Source of the DNA: Limanda limanda
Taxonomy: Eukaryota > Chordata > Actinopteri > Pleuronectiformes > Pleuronectidae
Direction of reading: 5' to 3'
Assembly: GCF_963576545.1 (NCBI RefSeq)
Contig: NC_083651.1
Location: 21,519,248 to 21,583,247, forward strand
DNA length: 64,000 bases
The position numbers and the translations under genes were made by a program. Under the pieces are notes generated by a model. It did not search any database, was not told where the DNA came from, and saw only the letters and a list, made by a program, of their open reading frames with translations. Shown one piece after another: positions 54,030 to 64,000 of the stretch. Positions within the stretch are counted from its first letter, which is position 1, and every line of letters starts with the position of its first letter.

Positions 54030-55345
54030 ATGATGGATAATGTTTCAGTAGTTTCCATGTTCACTCTGTCGGGGTTGAGTGGCACAGCGCGCTACAGTGT
54101 CACCCTCTTCATCCTCACTTTGATGTGTTACTGTGTGATCTGGCTGGTAAACGTGACCATCATCGTGACCATCATCATAGATAAAAACCTTCACGAGCCC
54201 ATGTACATCTTCCTCTGTAATCTGTGCATTAACGGACTGTATGGGACTGCAGGCTTTTATCCAAAGTTCCTCATCGACCTCCTGTCTAACTCTCATGTCA
54301 TCTCTTACAGTGGATGCCTCCTGCAAGGTTTTGTGTTGCACACTTCAGCCAGTGCAGATTTCTCTATTCTCTTATTAAAGGGACTCTCACCTTTGTTGCA
54401 TTTTTACACTTTTTTTGGATAAGGTTAAATTGGTATTAATAAGGTAATGACACTCTAAAATGCAAGACAGACCCACCAGGAGTAAAAACAAACAATTATT
54501 TCACTCTCATAATATTTAGTGAAAACTTCAACCAATAAAATTCTTCGGACCGAAGGACCTTATTGGCCGACAGACCTGTCTGTTTGCTGCATGGACATGC
54601 AGGTTTTCCGTCTGCTTCTTGTGGCGCATTCGGACCCGCGTCATCAAGGCGCGTCCTCGACTAGAGGGTTTGTTTTGATTCCACGGCAGACAGTAGCGAG
54701 TAGCGACCGTAGCTTACCGGTGCTTCTGAATCTGAATCCATTGCTTTGGTAAACAAAAACTCACGTGCGTGCGCGGAGGCAGTAGGTTGTATGTCTGCTT
54801 GTAAATAAAGTTTCTTCAAAAAAATAAAAACACCGGGATGGTTGTAAGTCTGCTTGTGTAAATAAAGTTTCTTAAATAAAAAGATCTTGGTGGGCACTAT
54901 AACAACAGCAATAACCAAAATATGCGGCTCACATATTCCGAAAATCTACTGTATTAATTATTTGGTGAATAGACTTGCTTGTACTCCTCCATTAGCAAGT
55001 GCCATTATTCCAGCTTTTAATTACACTGTTTGTTTAATCTATGTAGTCTTAATTTTCTGGTCTTATTTGTATCTGATCAAAAATTGCCTTCACTCCGGTG
55101 AGAACAGAAGCAAGTTCATGCAAACCTGTCTGCCGCATTTACTATGTTTGAATACCTTAGTCATTAGTATTCTTTTTGATTTGATGTACGTGAGATTTGG
55201 CACGAGTACGATACCGCAAAGTTTCAAGAATTTTATTGCAATAGAATTCCTGGTCGTTCCTCCGATCCTCAATCCCCTCATATACGGTCTCAAACTGACG
55301 CAAATAAGAAATAGAATCATGCAGTTTTTTTTCAGGAAGAACTGA
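54030..55345 (+). pseudogene. Odorant receptor 7, disrupted
   Basis: The first part (54030-54377) encodes residues 1-116 of the family, ending ...ADFSILLL at the end of TM3. Then ~510 bp of unrelated DNA follows, with a stop 15 codons on. Homology resumes at 54887 with VGTITTAITK (residue 157) and runs to the normal C terminus at 55345. Residues ~117-155, including MAYDRYVAIC and TM4, are missing, so this is a replacement, not a clean insertion. The two halves are otherwise free of stops, so inactivation is recent. A receptor cannot be made from this locus. TM3 reads TSASADFS, unlike any intact copy. Confidence 0.93.
54378..54886. mobile_element. Foreign DNA replacing the OR7 TM4 region
   Basis: Begins AGGGACTCTCACC and ends with two 55-bp tandem copies (54785 and 54840) of GGTTGTA.GTCTGCTTGT followed by AAATAAAGTTTCTT. 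The duplicated AATAAA-bearing 3' end suggests a retroposed or SINE-like sequence. No target duplication is visible, as expected if coding DNA was lost at the same time. Confidence 0.55.
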
Positions 55346-55455
55346 CATGTGATCTGTAGAAAGAAAGTTGATAAATATTATCATCTGCATTGTTATTTCT
55401 GTTTTTTAGAAAAGTGTTACAATCTGAGAAACTTATTACAGCACAGTTACCAGGC

Positions 55456-55825
55456 TCTAACCTCTGGATTATCAATCTGTAATGACAAAACGAGTCTCTG
55501 GCCTATTTGTTTTTAACTTGGCTTATACCATTAATTTTGATGTTAATGTGAACAATAACAGCATCAGGATCATGGTTATGTGCCTCACATATACTGTTTC
55601 TGATATAGCTTATTCTGCCTCTGTAGAAAATAAAGCTATTACAGGTTTTTTAAATTATCCTTTGTGTTTGGACCCTCTTATTAACATTTGCTCTTATATT
55701 CTGTATTTTCAGTATGAACCTTAAATGTCTGACTGCCACAGAAAACAGGAGCAAGCTAATGCAAATGTGTCTGCCTCATTTATTTTTTTTGAACTGATTT
55801 ATATGTCTGCTCTCTACTTTTTTCT
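55456..55825 (+). pseudogene. OR fragment relic downstream of OR7
   Basis: Seventh copy of the relic (MTKRVSGLFVFNLAYTINF from 55482). It lacks the deletion shared by units 5 and 6. Confidence 0.82.
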
Positions 55826-56374
55826 ACACAATAAAAAATGTAACACTGAAATGTTTGTGTCTGTTTTTTTAAAAGAAACAAATTGTGTAGCATGATGTAT
55901 AATGCATGTATGTCCGTATCAATAAATAGTTATCTCATCTGACAAACCTGTGACATATATCTAAAACATAAACCAGAGAGCAACATTGATAAGAATCCAG
56001 TGTTGTACAGTAAATGAGTGTGGTAAGCATTGAGTCAGGATCACATGTAATTCTGTTGACCTTCATCAATAAACGTTGTTCCTTTATGCATTTCTGAAAT
56101 AATCAATAGCTAAATTTGCACTAAGTTTGATTTAAACTTGAGTCGACAGAAGCAGAGCTGACATCAGAGCGACAGTTGTTCATTCTGAGAACTGGCTGCA
56201 GATGTTATGTTTGGTTGTTGTCATTCACACATGATAATATCTGAATGATTCTTTTTTCAAACACTGTTTCAAATCCATTCACCTCATTTATATCAAAGGT
56301 ATATACAGTGATCTGTCTAATAGAGCAACTGCACCACTAACTCACACTTCAATATTATGTGGATTTATTATTAA
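55826..56374. other. End of the OR unit array and following sequence
   Basis: Homology to the other units continues to about 56135 (TTTGATTTAAACTTGAG) and then stops: this is the right edge of the array. 56136-56374 shows no gene. Confidence 0.55.
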
Positions 56375-57091
56375 AGGTTCAGTGTGTAAGATTTAGGTGA
56401 AAGGGATCTATTGAATATAAAATTAAGTTTTCACTTGTAATCATCTACCTTGTACAAATTATATTCTTTACCCTTTATATCAGAGGTCTTCAACAGGGGG
56501 TTCGCAACCCCTAGGGGGTCCACGGAGGTACTGCAGGGGGGTCGCAAAATCTTTGGTTGATTAGACAATTTTTAAAAAAAATTATAATTTTTTTTTTTCA
56601 CGAATTTAAATGTCTTTCAATACACATTAACATGCATCCAACATATTGTGAGGCTGATTTGACCCTCTGCCTGACAACTTCCATCCATCCAAGATTAGAT
56701 AAGTTGTGTGCTACCCATCAGGGTCTGACATCTCACTAATGTGGGAGTATGTGTGCCATCCACAGATAGCTTGAGGATTCACTGTCTCTTCTACATGTAT
56801 GTTAAAAATAAAAACATGAATCTGTGAATTACTTTAATAGCTCAGTGTTGTATGCAAGATGTACAGTGGGTACGGAAAGCATTCAGACCCCTTATTTCCC
56901 TCTTTGTTTCATTGCAGCAATTTGCAAAAATCAAAAATGTTCATTTTATTTCTCATTAATGTACACTCCTTTTTCTGCATCTTGACAGAAAAAAACTGAA
57001 AAGTAGAAATTTTTGCAAGTTTATTAAAAAAAGAAAAACTGAAATATCACATGGTCATAAGTATTCAGACCCTTTGCTGTGACACTCATAT

Positions 57092-59821
57092 AGGAGCAGC
57101 CGCTCTCTGTGGAGCTTGGAGGAGACGCAGACGAGGGAAGCGCGCTGGAGCGCTAGTTAGACTGCGTAAGCGGGGGTTCCGAACTCCGCTCCCGGCGTTA
57201 CACCTGGCAAATGTCCGCTCTCTGCCCAACAAAATGGACGAGCTGCTGCTCCTAAAGAAGATAAACAGGGATTTATCAGGATCTTCTGCCCTGTGCTTCA
57301 CTGAAACCTGGCTTGGTGAGTCCATCCCTGACAGCATCCTTCTTCTGCCGGGCTTCCAACTCCACCGCGCGGACCGCTTTACGGAATTAACGGTGAAAAC
57401 GAGGGGAGGAGGAATCTGCTTTTATATCAACACAAGTTGGTGTACAGATGCCACAGTGCTATGGAAGATATGCACTCCTCAGCTGGAAGCCATCTCCATT
57501 AACTGCAAACCATTTTATTCACCGCTGGAGTTTTCCTCCTTTATTCTGGTCGGTGTCTATATTCCACCTCAAGCCTGCGTTAGCGAGGCACAGCAACACC
57601 TGGCTGACCAGATTACCAGCACGGAGCGAAAACACCCAGACTCTATTCTGATTATCCTTGGGGATTTCCACCAAGCACATCTCAGCCGTGAACTGCCAAA
57701 ATACAGGCAGCACATTAAGTGTCCCACCAGGGACAAAAACACACTGGACCATTGCTACACAACATTAAAGAATGCATATCACTCTGTTCCCCGTGCAGCT
57801 TTGGGACTCTCCGATCACTGCCTGCTTCATCTCCTCCAAAGCTACAGGCAGAAACTAAAATCTGCAAAGCCTGTGGTGAAAACAGTGAGGAAATGGACCA
57901 AGGAGTCAAAGCTGGAGCTACAGGCCTGCTTTGACTGCACTGACTGGAGTGTTTTTGAGGCTGCATCTACATCACTGGACGAACTGACTGACACTGTGAC
58001 GTCATATATCAGTTTTTGGAAAGGCATGTCCGTACCCACCAAAACGTACTGCATCTTTAATAACAATAAACCGTGGTTCACAGCAAAGCTCAAGGCACTG
58101 ACGATCGTTGAAGAGGATGTGTGCCAGCTCTTTCAGAGACAGAAGACAAGGAAGGCATCAGGCCCAGACGGTGTGTCACCCTCCTGTCTGAAAGCCTGTG
58201 CAGAGCAACTGGCCCCCATCTTCACACGGATCTTCAACAGATCTCTGGAGCTGTGTGAAGTCCCCTCCTGCTTCAAACGCTCCACCATCATCCCAGTCCC
58301 TAAGAAACATTGCATCACTGGACTGAATGACTACAGGCCCGTCGCCCTGACGTCTGTGTTCATGAAATCCCTCGAAAGACTGGTGTTGACCCATCTGAAG
58401 GGCATCACAGGCCCCCTGCTGGACCCCCTGCAGTTTGCTTACCGGGCAAACAGGTCAGTGGATCATGCAGTCAACATGGGGATGCACTTCATCCTGCAAC
58501 ACCTCGACTCCCCAGGGACCTATGCAAGGATGCTGTTTGTGGACTTCAGCTCGGCGTTTAACACCATCATCCCAGAAGTCCTCCTCACCAAACTCATCCA
58601 GCTCACTGTGCCTGTCTCCACCCGTCAGTGGATCAAAAACTTCCTGACAGACAGGAAGCAGCAGGTGAGGCTGGGTGAAATAACATCCAGCACCCGGTCA
58701 GTCAGCACTGGTGCACCTCAGTGATGCGTGCTCTCCCCACTGCTCTTCTCTCTCTACATGAACGACTGCACCTCAGGAGACCCATCTGTTAAAATCCTTA
58801 AATTTGCAGACGACACTTCAGTCATCGGCCTCATCAGGGATAATGATGAGTCTGCATACAGGCAGGAAGTCAGAACAGCTGGCCCTGTGGTGCGGTCGAA
58901 ACAACCTAGAGCTGAACACGCTCAAAACCGTGGAGATGACAGTGGACTTCAGGAGGAGCCCCCCAGCACTGCACCCCCTCACCATACTCAACAGCACAGT
59001 GTTGGCTGTGGAATCATTCAGGTTTCTGGGATCCACAATCTCCCGGGACCTGAAGTGGGAACCCAACATAAATAAAATCATCAAAAAGGCCCAGCAGAGA
59101 TTGTACTTCCTGCGCCAGCTTAGGAAGCTCAACCTGCCTCAGGAGCTGCTGATCCTGTTTTACACAGCTGTCATCGAGTCTGTTCTCTGCATATCACTAA
59201 CTGTCTGGTTTGGATCGGCCACCGAATTGGACAAGAACAGACTTCAACGGACAGTCAGGACTGCAGGAAAGATCATCGGTGCCAACCTGCCCACCATCCA
59301 GGACCTGTACACCTCCAGAGTCAGGAAACGGGCAGGAAAGATCACTGCAGATCCTTCTCATCCTGGGCACAACCTGTTTTCGATCTCCTCCCCTCTGGGA
59401 GGAGCTACAGATCTCTGTTCACCAAAACCTCCAGGCACAAAAACTGTTTCTTCCCTCTCGCTGTCTCACTTCTGAACAGCCAACCCACTGACACTGTGCA
59501 ATAACCCTGGATCTTTATAATAAACACTGTACAGTTTCTCCCGAAATTATATTATATTATATATAATATATATTATAATTATATTTAATTATGGTTATCT
59601 TATTTCACTTCACTGTATAACCGTAATACACCTACCCTGTTATACCTGCACTTCTTTTCTTAGACTGTCGCACTGTTTGTATTTTGTATTGTTTTTGTGA
59701 CTGTTTGTATTGTACTGTTTTGTGATGTGTATTCTGTGTAAGCACACTGTGAGCCACTTTACCGAGTCAAATTCCCTGTTTGTGCAAACTTACTTGGCCA
59801 ATAAACCTGATTCTGATTTTG
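57092..59821 (+). mobile_element. Rex1-type LINE inside Tc1
   Basis: Starts 57092, ends with the tail GGCCAATAAACCTGATTCTG at ~59821, and is flanked by ATAT (57088-57091, 59822-59825). The host Tc1 sequence CACTCATATTTAACTC would be continuous without it. It contains endonuclease and RT sequence. The tail of GATTCT type and the protein motifs fit Rex1 (Rex1/Babar) elements of teleosts. Confidence 0.85.
57100..59475 (+). pseudogene. Rex1 endonuclease-reverse transcriptase, broken
   Basis: Endonuclease: LHLANVRSLPNKMDEL, CFTETWLGESIPD, LVGVYIPPQA and LSDHCLLHL; the usual GDFN block reads GDFH. RT: RKASGPDGVSPSCLKACAE, LNDYRPVALTS, LFVDFSSAFNTI, LSPLLFSLYMND and the active site KFADDTSVIG, then TVWFGSATELDK. 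Lesions: an in-frame TGA at 58722-58724 just before CVLSPLLF, a change of frame near 58850 (the remainder reads in the frame ending at 59475), and an apparent internal deletion joining the endonuclease region to KTRKASGPDG near 58100. Inactive. The start codon is not assigned because the element may be 5'-truncated. Confidence 0.88.
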
Positions 59822-59971
59822 ATATTTAACTCACATGCTGGCCATTTCTTCTGATCCTCCTTGAGATGGTTCTACTCCTTCATTGGAGTCCAGCTGTGTT
59901 TAATTAAACTGATTGGACTTAATTAGGAAAGGCACACACCTGTCTATATAAGACCTTACAGCTCACAGTGC

Positions 59972-60985
59972 ATGTCAAAGCAAAAGAGAATCATGAGGTC
60001 GAAGGAACTGCCCAAGGAGCTCAGAGACAGAATTGTGGCAAGGCACAGATCTGGCCAAGGTTACAAAATAATTTCTGCAGCACTCAAGGTTCCTAAGAGC
60101 ACAGTGGCCTCCATAATCCTTAAATGGAAGAAGTTTGGGACGACCAGAACTCTTCCTAGACCTGGCCGTCCAGCCAAACTGAGCAATCGTGGGAGAAGAG
60201 CCTTGGTGAGAGGTAAAGAAGAACCCAAAGATCACTGTGGCTGAGCTCAAGAGATGCAGTAGGGAGATGGGAGAAAGTTCCACAAAGTCAACTATCACTG
60301 CAGCCCTTCATCAGTCGGGGCTTTATGGAAGAGTGGCCCGACGGAAGCCTCTCCTCAGTGCAAGACATATGAAAGCCCGCATAGAGTTTGCCAAAAAACA
60401 CATGAAGGACTCCCAGACTATGAGAAATAAGATTCTCTGGTCTGATGAGACCAAGATTGAACTTGTTGGCGTAAATTCTAAGGTGTATGTGTGGAGAAAA
60501 CCAGGCACTGCTCATCACCTGCCCAATACAATCCCAACAGTGAAACATGGTGGTGGCAGCATCATGCTATGGGGGTGTTATTCAGCTGCAGGGACAGGAC
60601 GACTGGTTGCAATTGAAGGAAAGATGAATGCAGCCAAGTACAGAGATATCTCCTAGAAAACCTCTTCCAGAGTGCTCTGGACCTCAGACTGGGCCGAAGG
60701 TTCACCTTCCAAAAAGGCAATGACCCTAAGCAGACAGCTAAAATAACAAAGGAGTGGCTTTGGAACAACTCTGTGACCATTCTTGACTGGCCCAGCCAGA
60801 GCCCTGACCTAAACCCAATTGAGCATCTCTGGAGAGACCTGAAAATGGCTGTCCACCAACGTTCACCATCCAACCTGACGGAACTGGAGAGGATCTGCAA
60901 GGAAAAATGGCAGAGGATCCCCAAATCCAGGTGTGAAAAACTTGTTGCATCATTCCCAAGAAGACTTGCTTCTACTCAATACTGA
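59972..60985 (+). pseudogene. Tc1 transposase, frameshifted
   Basis: Cut-and-paste transposase of the DDE/D type. N-terminal paired-type helix-turn-helix: SKELPKELRDRIVARHRSGQ, then LKVPKSTVASII and a GRPAKLS linker. Catalytic part: [12 protein letters not shown] (first Asp), [14 protein letters not shown] glycine-rich box, WPSQSPDLNPIEHLW (Glu). The usual QDNDPKHT block reads KGNDPKQT, so the second catalytic Asp is replaced by Gly. Frame changes occur near 60215 and 60648 and the protein ends at 60983-60985 (...RRLASTQY). Length when the frames are taken together fits the ~340 residues of the family. Inactive. Confidence 0.9.
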
Positions 60986-61565
60986 GCAAAGGGTCTGAAT
61001 ACTTATGACCATGTGATATTTCAGTTTTTCTTTTTTAATAAATTTGCAAAAATTTCTACATTTCTGTTTTTTTCTGTCAAGATGGGGTGCTGAGTGTACA
61101 TTGATGAGAAATAAAATGAACTTTTTTGATTTTAGCAAATAGCTGCAATGAAACATAGTGAAAAATTTAAAGGGGTCTGAATACTTTCCGTACCCACTGT
61201 ATGTTTATAAATGGCAGTGGCATGGCCACCCTGTACCTTGCACATGTTTAAATTAAAAACATGAATATATGAACCCGTGTAATATTTGAATAGCTTAGTA
61301 TTGAATGCACAATATCAGGGTAGTTATGTTTATACATGGCACTAGGCCCAGTTTAATATAAAACACAATTTTATACAATATATATAGTAGGGGATCCCTG
61401 CTCCATCTCTCCACCTGTTTGGGGGTCCTTGGCCTGAAAAACGTTGAAGAACGTTGCTTTATATTTATATACTATATATTTACATCAGGAGCGGGTCCTC
61501 TCTACAGAGGCCGTAATGTTCCAAACCGGACAAACTTAACACCTTTTGAGTTTTTATGACAAATG

Positions 61566-61721
61566 ATACTTTACTTTCAAATATTTCAATAATTTGTGGT
61601 CATATGGTACAGCTGTAGTGTCTGTGTATGTGTGTGTGTGACTGATGTTTTCTTATCACTCACAGTTAGAACTGATATGTTCCTGGATAAATGAGGCTTC
61701 GCTTCTCCTTCACCAATAAAG
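61566..61721. other. Short intergenic stretch, no gene
   Basis: Contains a (TG)n run near 61623-61640. Nothing else recognised. Confidence 0.5.
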
Positions 61722-61916
61722 TTAACCCTTGTGTTGTCCCAGGGTCTGGTTGACCCAGCATGTGTTTGTGTGCGTGTGACAGTCTCCCGTCTCCGCGCGT
61801 GGTCATGTGGAGCAATACAAATTATAAAAAAAACCATGAGTGAACCATGAGCCACCGCATTTTCTTCTTCTTGCTTCTTCTTCTTCTTCCTATTATTGTT
61901 ATTATTTTTACTATCA

Positions 61917-62709
61917 CCGAGCAAGAACAGGCTCGAGCACACAACACTGGCAGCCGGGCATGCTCGCGGCGCGTGCCCTCGGGTCACGGGGACCCCGGCC
62001 GACATGCGACAGGCCCTACGTCAGCCCGTCTCGGATCTTCGCGCGTGGCGCGCGGCAATACAAATTATTTTTAAAAAATAAACGAGCGAAACGTGCGCCG
62101 CCGCGTTTTATTCATCATCTTCTTCGCCTTCTTGTTATTATTATTTTTATTACGTCCGAGCACACAACACTGCCTTGTGTGTGATATACAGCAGAAAGAA
62201 AGTGTGCATGTGTGTGAGTGGGTGGGAGTGGGTAACCATCGGAGGAGCCTGTAACAGTACGACACAATCCAGCGTCATCTCGCACTATCTGAGCACCGGG
62301 CTTCAGAACTGCTGCTGGACAGAAAGCTGCCTTCACGTGTCGAGACAGAGAAGAGGAGAAAATAATTTTCTGGTCGTACAATTGAACACGAATTGTCCGA
62401 CCGTCGAATGTGGACGGACAATGCACGGTCGGACCATCCGTGTTCAATTGTCCGACCGTCGAATGTGGACAGACAATGCACTGTCGGACAATTGAACACG
62501 GATTATCCGACCGTCGAATGTGGTTGGACAATGCACTGTCAGACCATCCGTGTTCAATTGTCTGACCGTCTCGCGTCTTTGCGTGTGTCGTGCAGCTATA
62601 AAGCAAGAACAGGCTCGGGCAGCCGTCGCGACTCTCAGGGTCTTGGAGTGTGTGACGTGCAGAGATTCAGAAGAAACAAACAACGAGTCAAGTATGGTCA
62701 TTTCTTTTC

Positions 62710-62740
<31 letters not shown>

Positions 62741-63700
62741 CTGAACAAGAACAGGTTTCAGAACACAACGCGCGGGGAGCCGGGGTCGGCGGCGAGATCC
62801 CGAACGACAAGAGATGGGCCGTACGTTACACCGTGTCCAACGTCGCGAGCCTCAGGGTCAGTGAGACCCCGAACGACAACAGACCTACGGCCCTACGTTA
62901 CACCGTCTCGCGTTTTCGCGTGTGTCGTGCAGCTATAAAAAAAAAAATAATAATTTCGTTCTTGTTCTTGTTCTTGTTCTTGTTCTTCTCCTTCTTCCCA
63001 TCACCGAGCAGGAACAGGTTCGAGTACACAACGCAGGGAGCCGGGTCGGTCCAACGTCACGAGGCTCAGGGTCACGGAGACCCCCCGAATGACAAGACAC
63101 AGGCCCTACGTTACACCGTCTCCGACGTCGCCACTCTCAGGGGTCAGGGAGACCCCCCCGAACAACAAGAGACGGGCCCTACGTCACACCTTCTCCAACG
63201 TCGCGACTCTCAGGGTCAGGGAGACCCCGAACGACAAGACACAGGCCCTACGTCTCACCGTCTCGCGTCTTCGTGTGTGTCGTGCAGCTACACAGAATTA
63301 TAAAAATTTGTTTGCTTCTTCTTCTTCTTCTTCTTCTTCTTCGCATCAAGCAAGAACAGGCTCGAGTACACAACGCGGGTGGCCGGGCAGGCCCGACGTC
63401 GCGACTCTCGGGGTCAGGGAGACCCCCCCGAACGACAAGACACAGGCCCTACGTCTCAGCGTCTCGCGTCTTTGCGGGTGTCGTGCAGCTATACAAAATT
63501 ATAAAAATTTGTTTGCTTCTTCTTCTTCTTCTTCTTCTTCTTCGCATCACCGAGCAACAACAGGCTCGAGTACACAACGCGGGCAGCCGGGCGGGCCCGA
63601 CGTCGCGATTCTCGGGGTCAGGGAGACCCCGAACGACAAGAGACGGGCCCTACGTAACAAATACATATGCAAGGGCTGTTCGCTTTTCTATTGCCCTTCG
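61917..63700 (+). repeat. Complex GC-rich tandem blocks (~180-340 bp spacing)
   Basis: The landmark GAGCAAGAACAGGCTCGAG or variants occurs near 61918, 62601, 62743, 63005, 63348 and 63551. Each is followed by ACACAACGC, GACGTCGCGACTCTC, AGGGAGACCCCGAACGACAA, GGCCCTACGT and GTGTCGTGCAGCTA, and each is preceded by a (CTT)n or (TTA)n run. Long frames over this region give poly-Leu and poly-Ser tracts from the microsatellites and are not genes. Confidence 0.8.
62385..62570. repeat. 55-bp palindromic tandem array
   Basis: TCCGACCGTCGAATGTGG starts at 62396, 62451 and 62506, with TCTGACCGTC at 62561: an exact 55-bp period. Units contain both CGTGTTCAATTGTCCGAC and its exact complement GTCGGACAATTGAACACG, so alternating units can pair into hairpins or a cruciform. 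Confidence 0.88.
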
Positions 63701-63848
63701 TGCGCGTGCTGATGTGTGGTGGGCTGTGCGTGTGCACGGGTGCGTCTGTGTGTTTGAAGCAGGGTATCGCAACCAGCGTTAGTTAAAATCGCTACCCAAA
63801 ACGCTCACAGTCAACCGCATAGGGAAGCAGGGACAACACAAGGGTTAA

Positions 63849-64000
63849 AACACAGGCTGCGTCATAATCTGCGGGAACTGGTAACCACATTTATTTAGTT
63901 AGTAATCGATGATGTGGGATCATGACTCTGGATCATTCCGGTCACTTTAACCCTGATGTCCTGACTGTATGGTCACGTTACGTCTCGTGTTGCGTTGCAG
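63849..64000. other. Right edge, no gene recognised
   Basis: Unique-looking sequence ending GCGTTGCAG at the window edge, which could be a splice acceptor, but no exon can be judged from here. Confidence 0.4.

Larger units (their letters stand above)
56864..61199 (+). mobile_element. Tc1/mariner transposon with ~210-bp inverted repeats
   Basis: Outer ends CAGTGGGTACGGAAAG on both sides, flanked by TA (56862-56863 and 61200-61201). Inverted repeats extend ~210 bp, to GTATTCAGACCCTTTGCT near 57076 and its complement near 60984. Transposase on the plus strand at 59972-60985. A Rex1 LINE has inserted between the left inverted repeat and the transposase. Confidence 0.95.
56481..61456. mobile_element. 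hAT-E, non-autonomous hAT carrying Tc1 and Rex1
   Basis: Ends CAGAGGTCTTCAAC and, inverted, CAACGTTCTTCAAC (11 of 14 identical), with the exact 8-bp duplication CTTTATAT at 56473-56480 and 61457-61464. Own sequence is ~640 bp (56481-56863, 61200-61456), without a reading frame of its own. Confidence 0.9.
56375..61565 (+). mobile_element. Interspersed repeat split by hAT-E
   Basis: The left part (56375-56480) begins TTAAAGGTTCAGTGTGTAAG, a recognised dispersed fish repeat. The matching continuation resumes at 61457-61565 (CATCAGGAGCGGGTCCTCTC, CACCTTTTGAGTTTTTATGA). The far end is missing. Class uncertain. Confidence 0.5.
61726..63844. mobile_element. piggyBac-like non-autonomous element filled with tandem repeats
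   Basis: Perfect 15-bp inverted ends CCCTTGTGTTGTCCC at 61726-61740 and 63830-63844, flanked by TTAA (61722-61725 and 63845-63848), the hallmark of piggyBac insertion. The subterminal GGTCTGGTTGACCC palindrome is also typical. There is no transposase; the interior is tandem GC-rich blocks, (CTT)n and (TTA)n tracts and a palindromic array. Confidence 0.88.

Noticed and set aside
54519..54752. 77-codon frame inside the OR7 replacement DNA
   Set aside because: No recognisable motif, in DNA that looks like a retroposed repeat.
61847..63782. Long frames encoding poly-Leu and poly-Ser stretches
   Set aside because: They are translations of (CTT)n and related microsatellites and tandem blocks, in several overlapping frames on both strands.

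Overview
The window looks like teleost fish genomic DNA, probably percomorph (inferred). It has intronless fish-type odorant receptor genes, Rex1, L2 and L1-type LINEs, a CsRn1-like Ty3/Gypsy element, Tc1, piggyBac and many hAT transposons, with vertebrate splice signals. Nothing prokaryotic is present: no operons, CRISPR arrays or rRNA/tRNA genes.

Host genes: seven plus-strand copies of a ~2.65 kb unit, each with one intronless odorant receptor (OR) of 307 codons followed ~110 bp later by a decayed fragment of a second OR. ORs 1-6 are intact (4775, 34687, 37334, 39980, 42635, 45100). OR7 (54030-55345) is a pseudogene in which ~510 bp of foreign DNA replaces the MAYDRY/TM4 region. OR3 and OR4 encode identical proteins. 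Each unit keeps an inverted CCAAT box, a TATA-like site and a strong 5' splice-donor consensus ~70 bp upstream of the ATG.

Two of the units (between OR1 and OR2, and between OR6 and OR7) are split at the same point by the same spacer, flanked by the 9-bp repeat AACATGAGT. The other units preserve the empty site. So a spacer element entered one ancestral unit and the block was then duplicated. Spacer A (7008-34274) later took on most of its transposons; spacer B (47183-53701) received only an L2 LINE. B therefore supplies pre-insertion sites for A.

Spacer A holds a nest up to five levels deep. A hAT (12465-32382) carries a second hAT (14720-31118) in its intron. That one carries a full-length L1-like LINE (16067-22809), a Gypsy element (23201-27838) and an L2 fragment (28907-30373). 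The L1 ORF1 is split by a MITE (16427-17132), which contains a smaller palindromic MITE. A further hAT (32391-33284) lies immediately after the outer hAT, sharing the same 8-bp target CTTACGGC, so the target occurs three times in A and once in B.

Right flank: an interspersed repeat (56375-~61565) is split by a hAT (56481-61456), itself split by a Tc1 (56864-61199), itself split by a Rex1 LINE (57092-59821). Next is a piggyBac-like element (61726-63844) filled with tandem GC-rich blocks and a 55-bp palindromic array. Left flank (1-4179): an 82-bp minisatellite, two SINE-like sequences and degraded DNA-transposon fragments, with no supported host gene.

The ORs are the only likely functional host genes. 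The only long intact transposon frame is the 1069-codon Gypsy pol. All calls come from reading the sequence; family names rest on motif recognition, not database searches.
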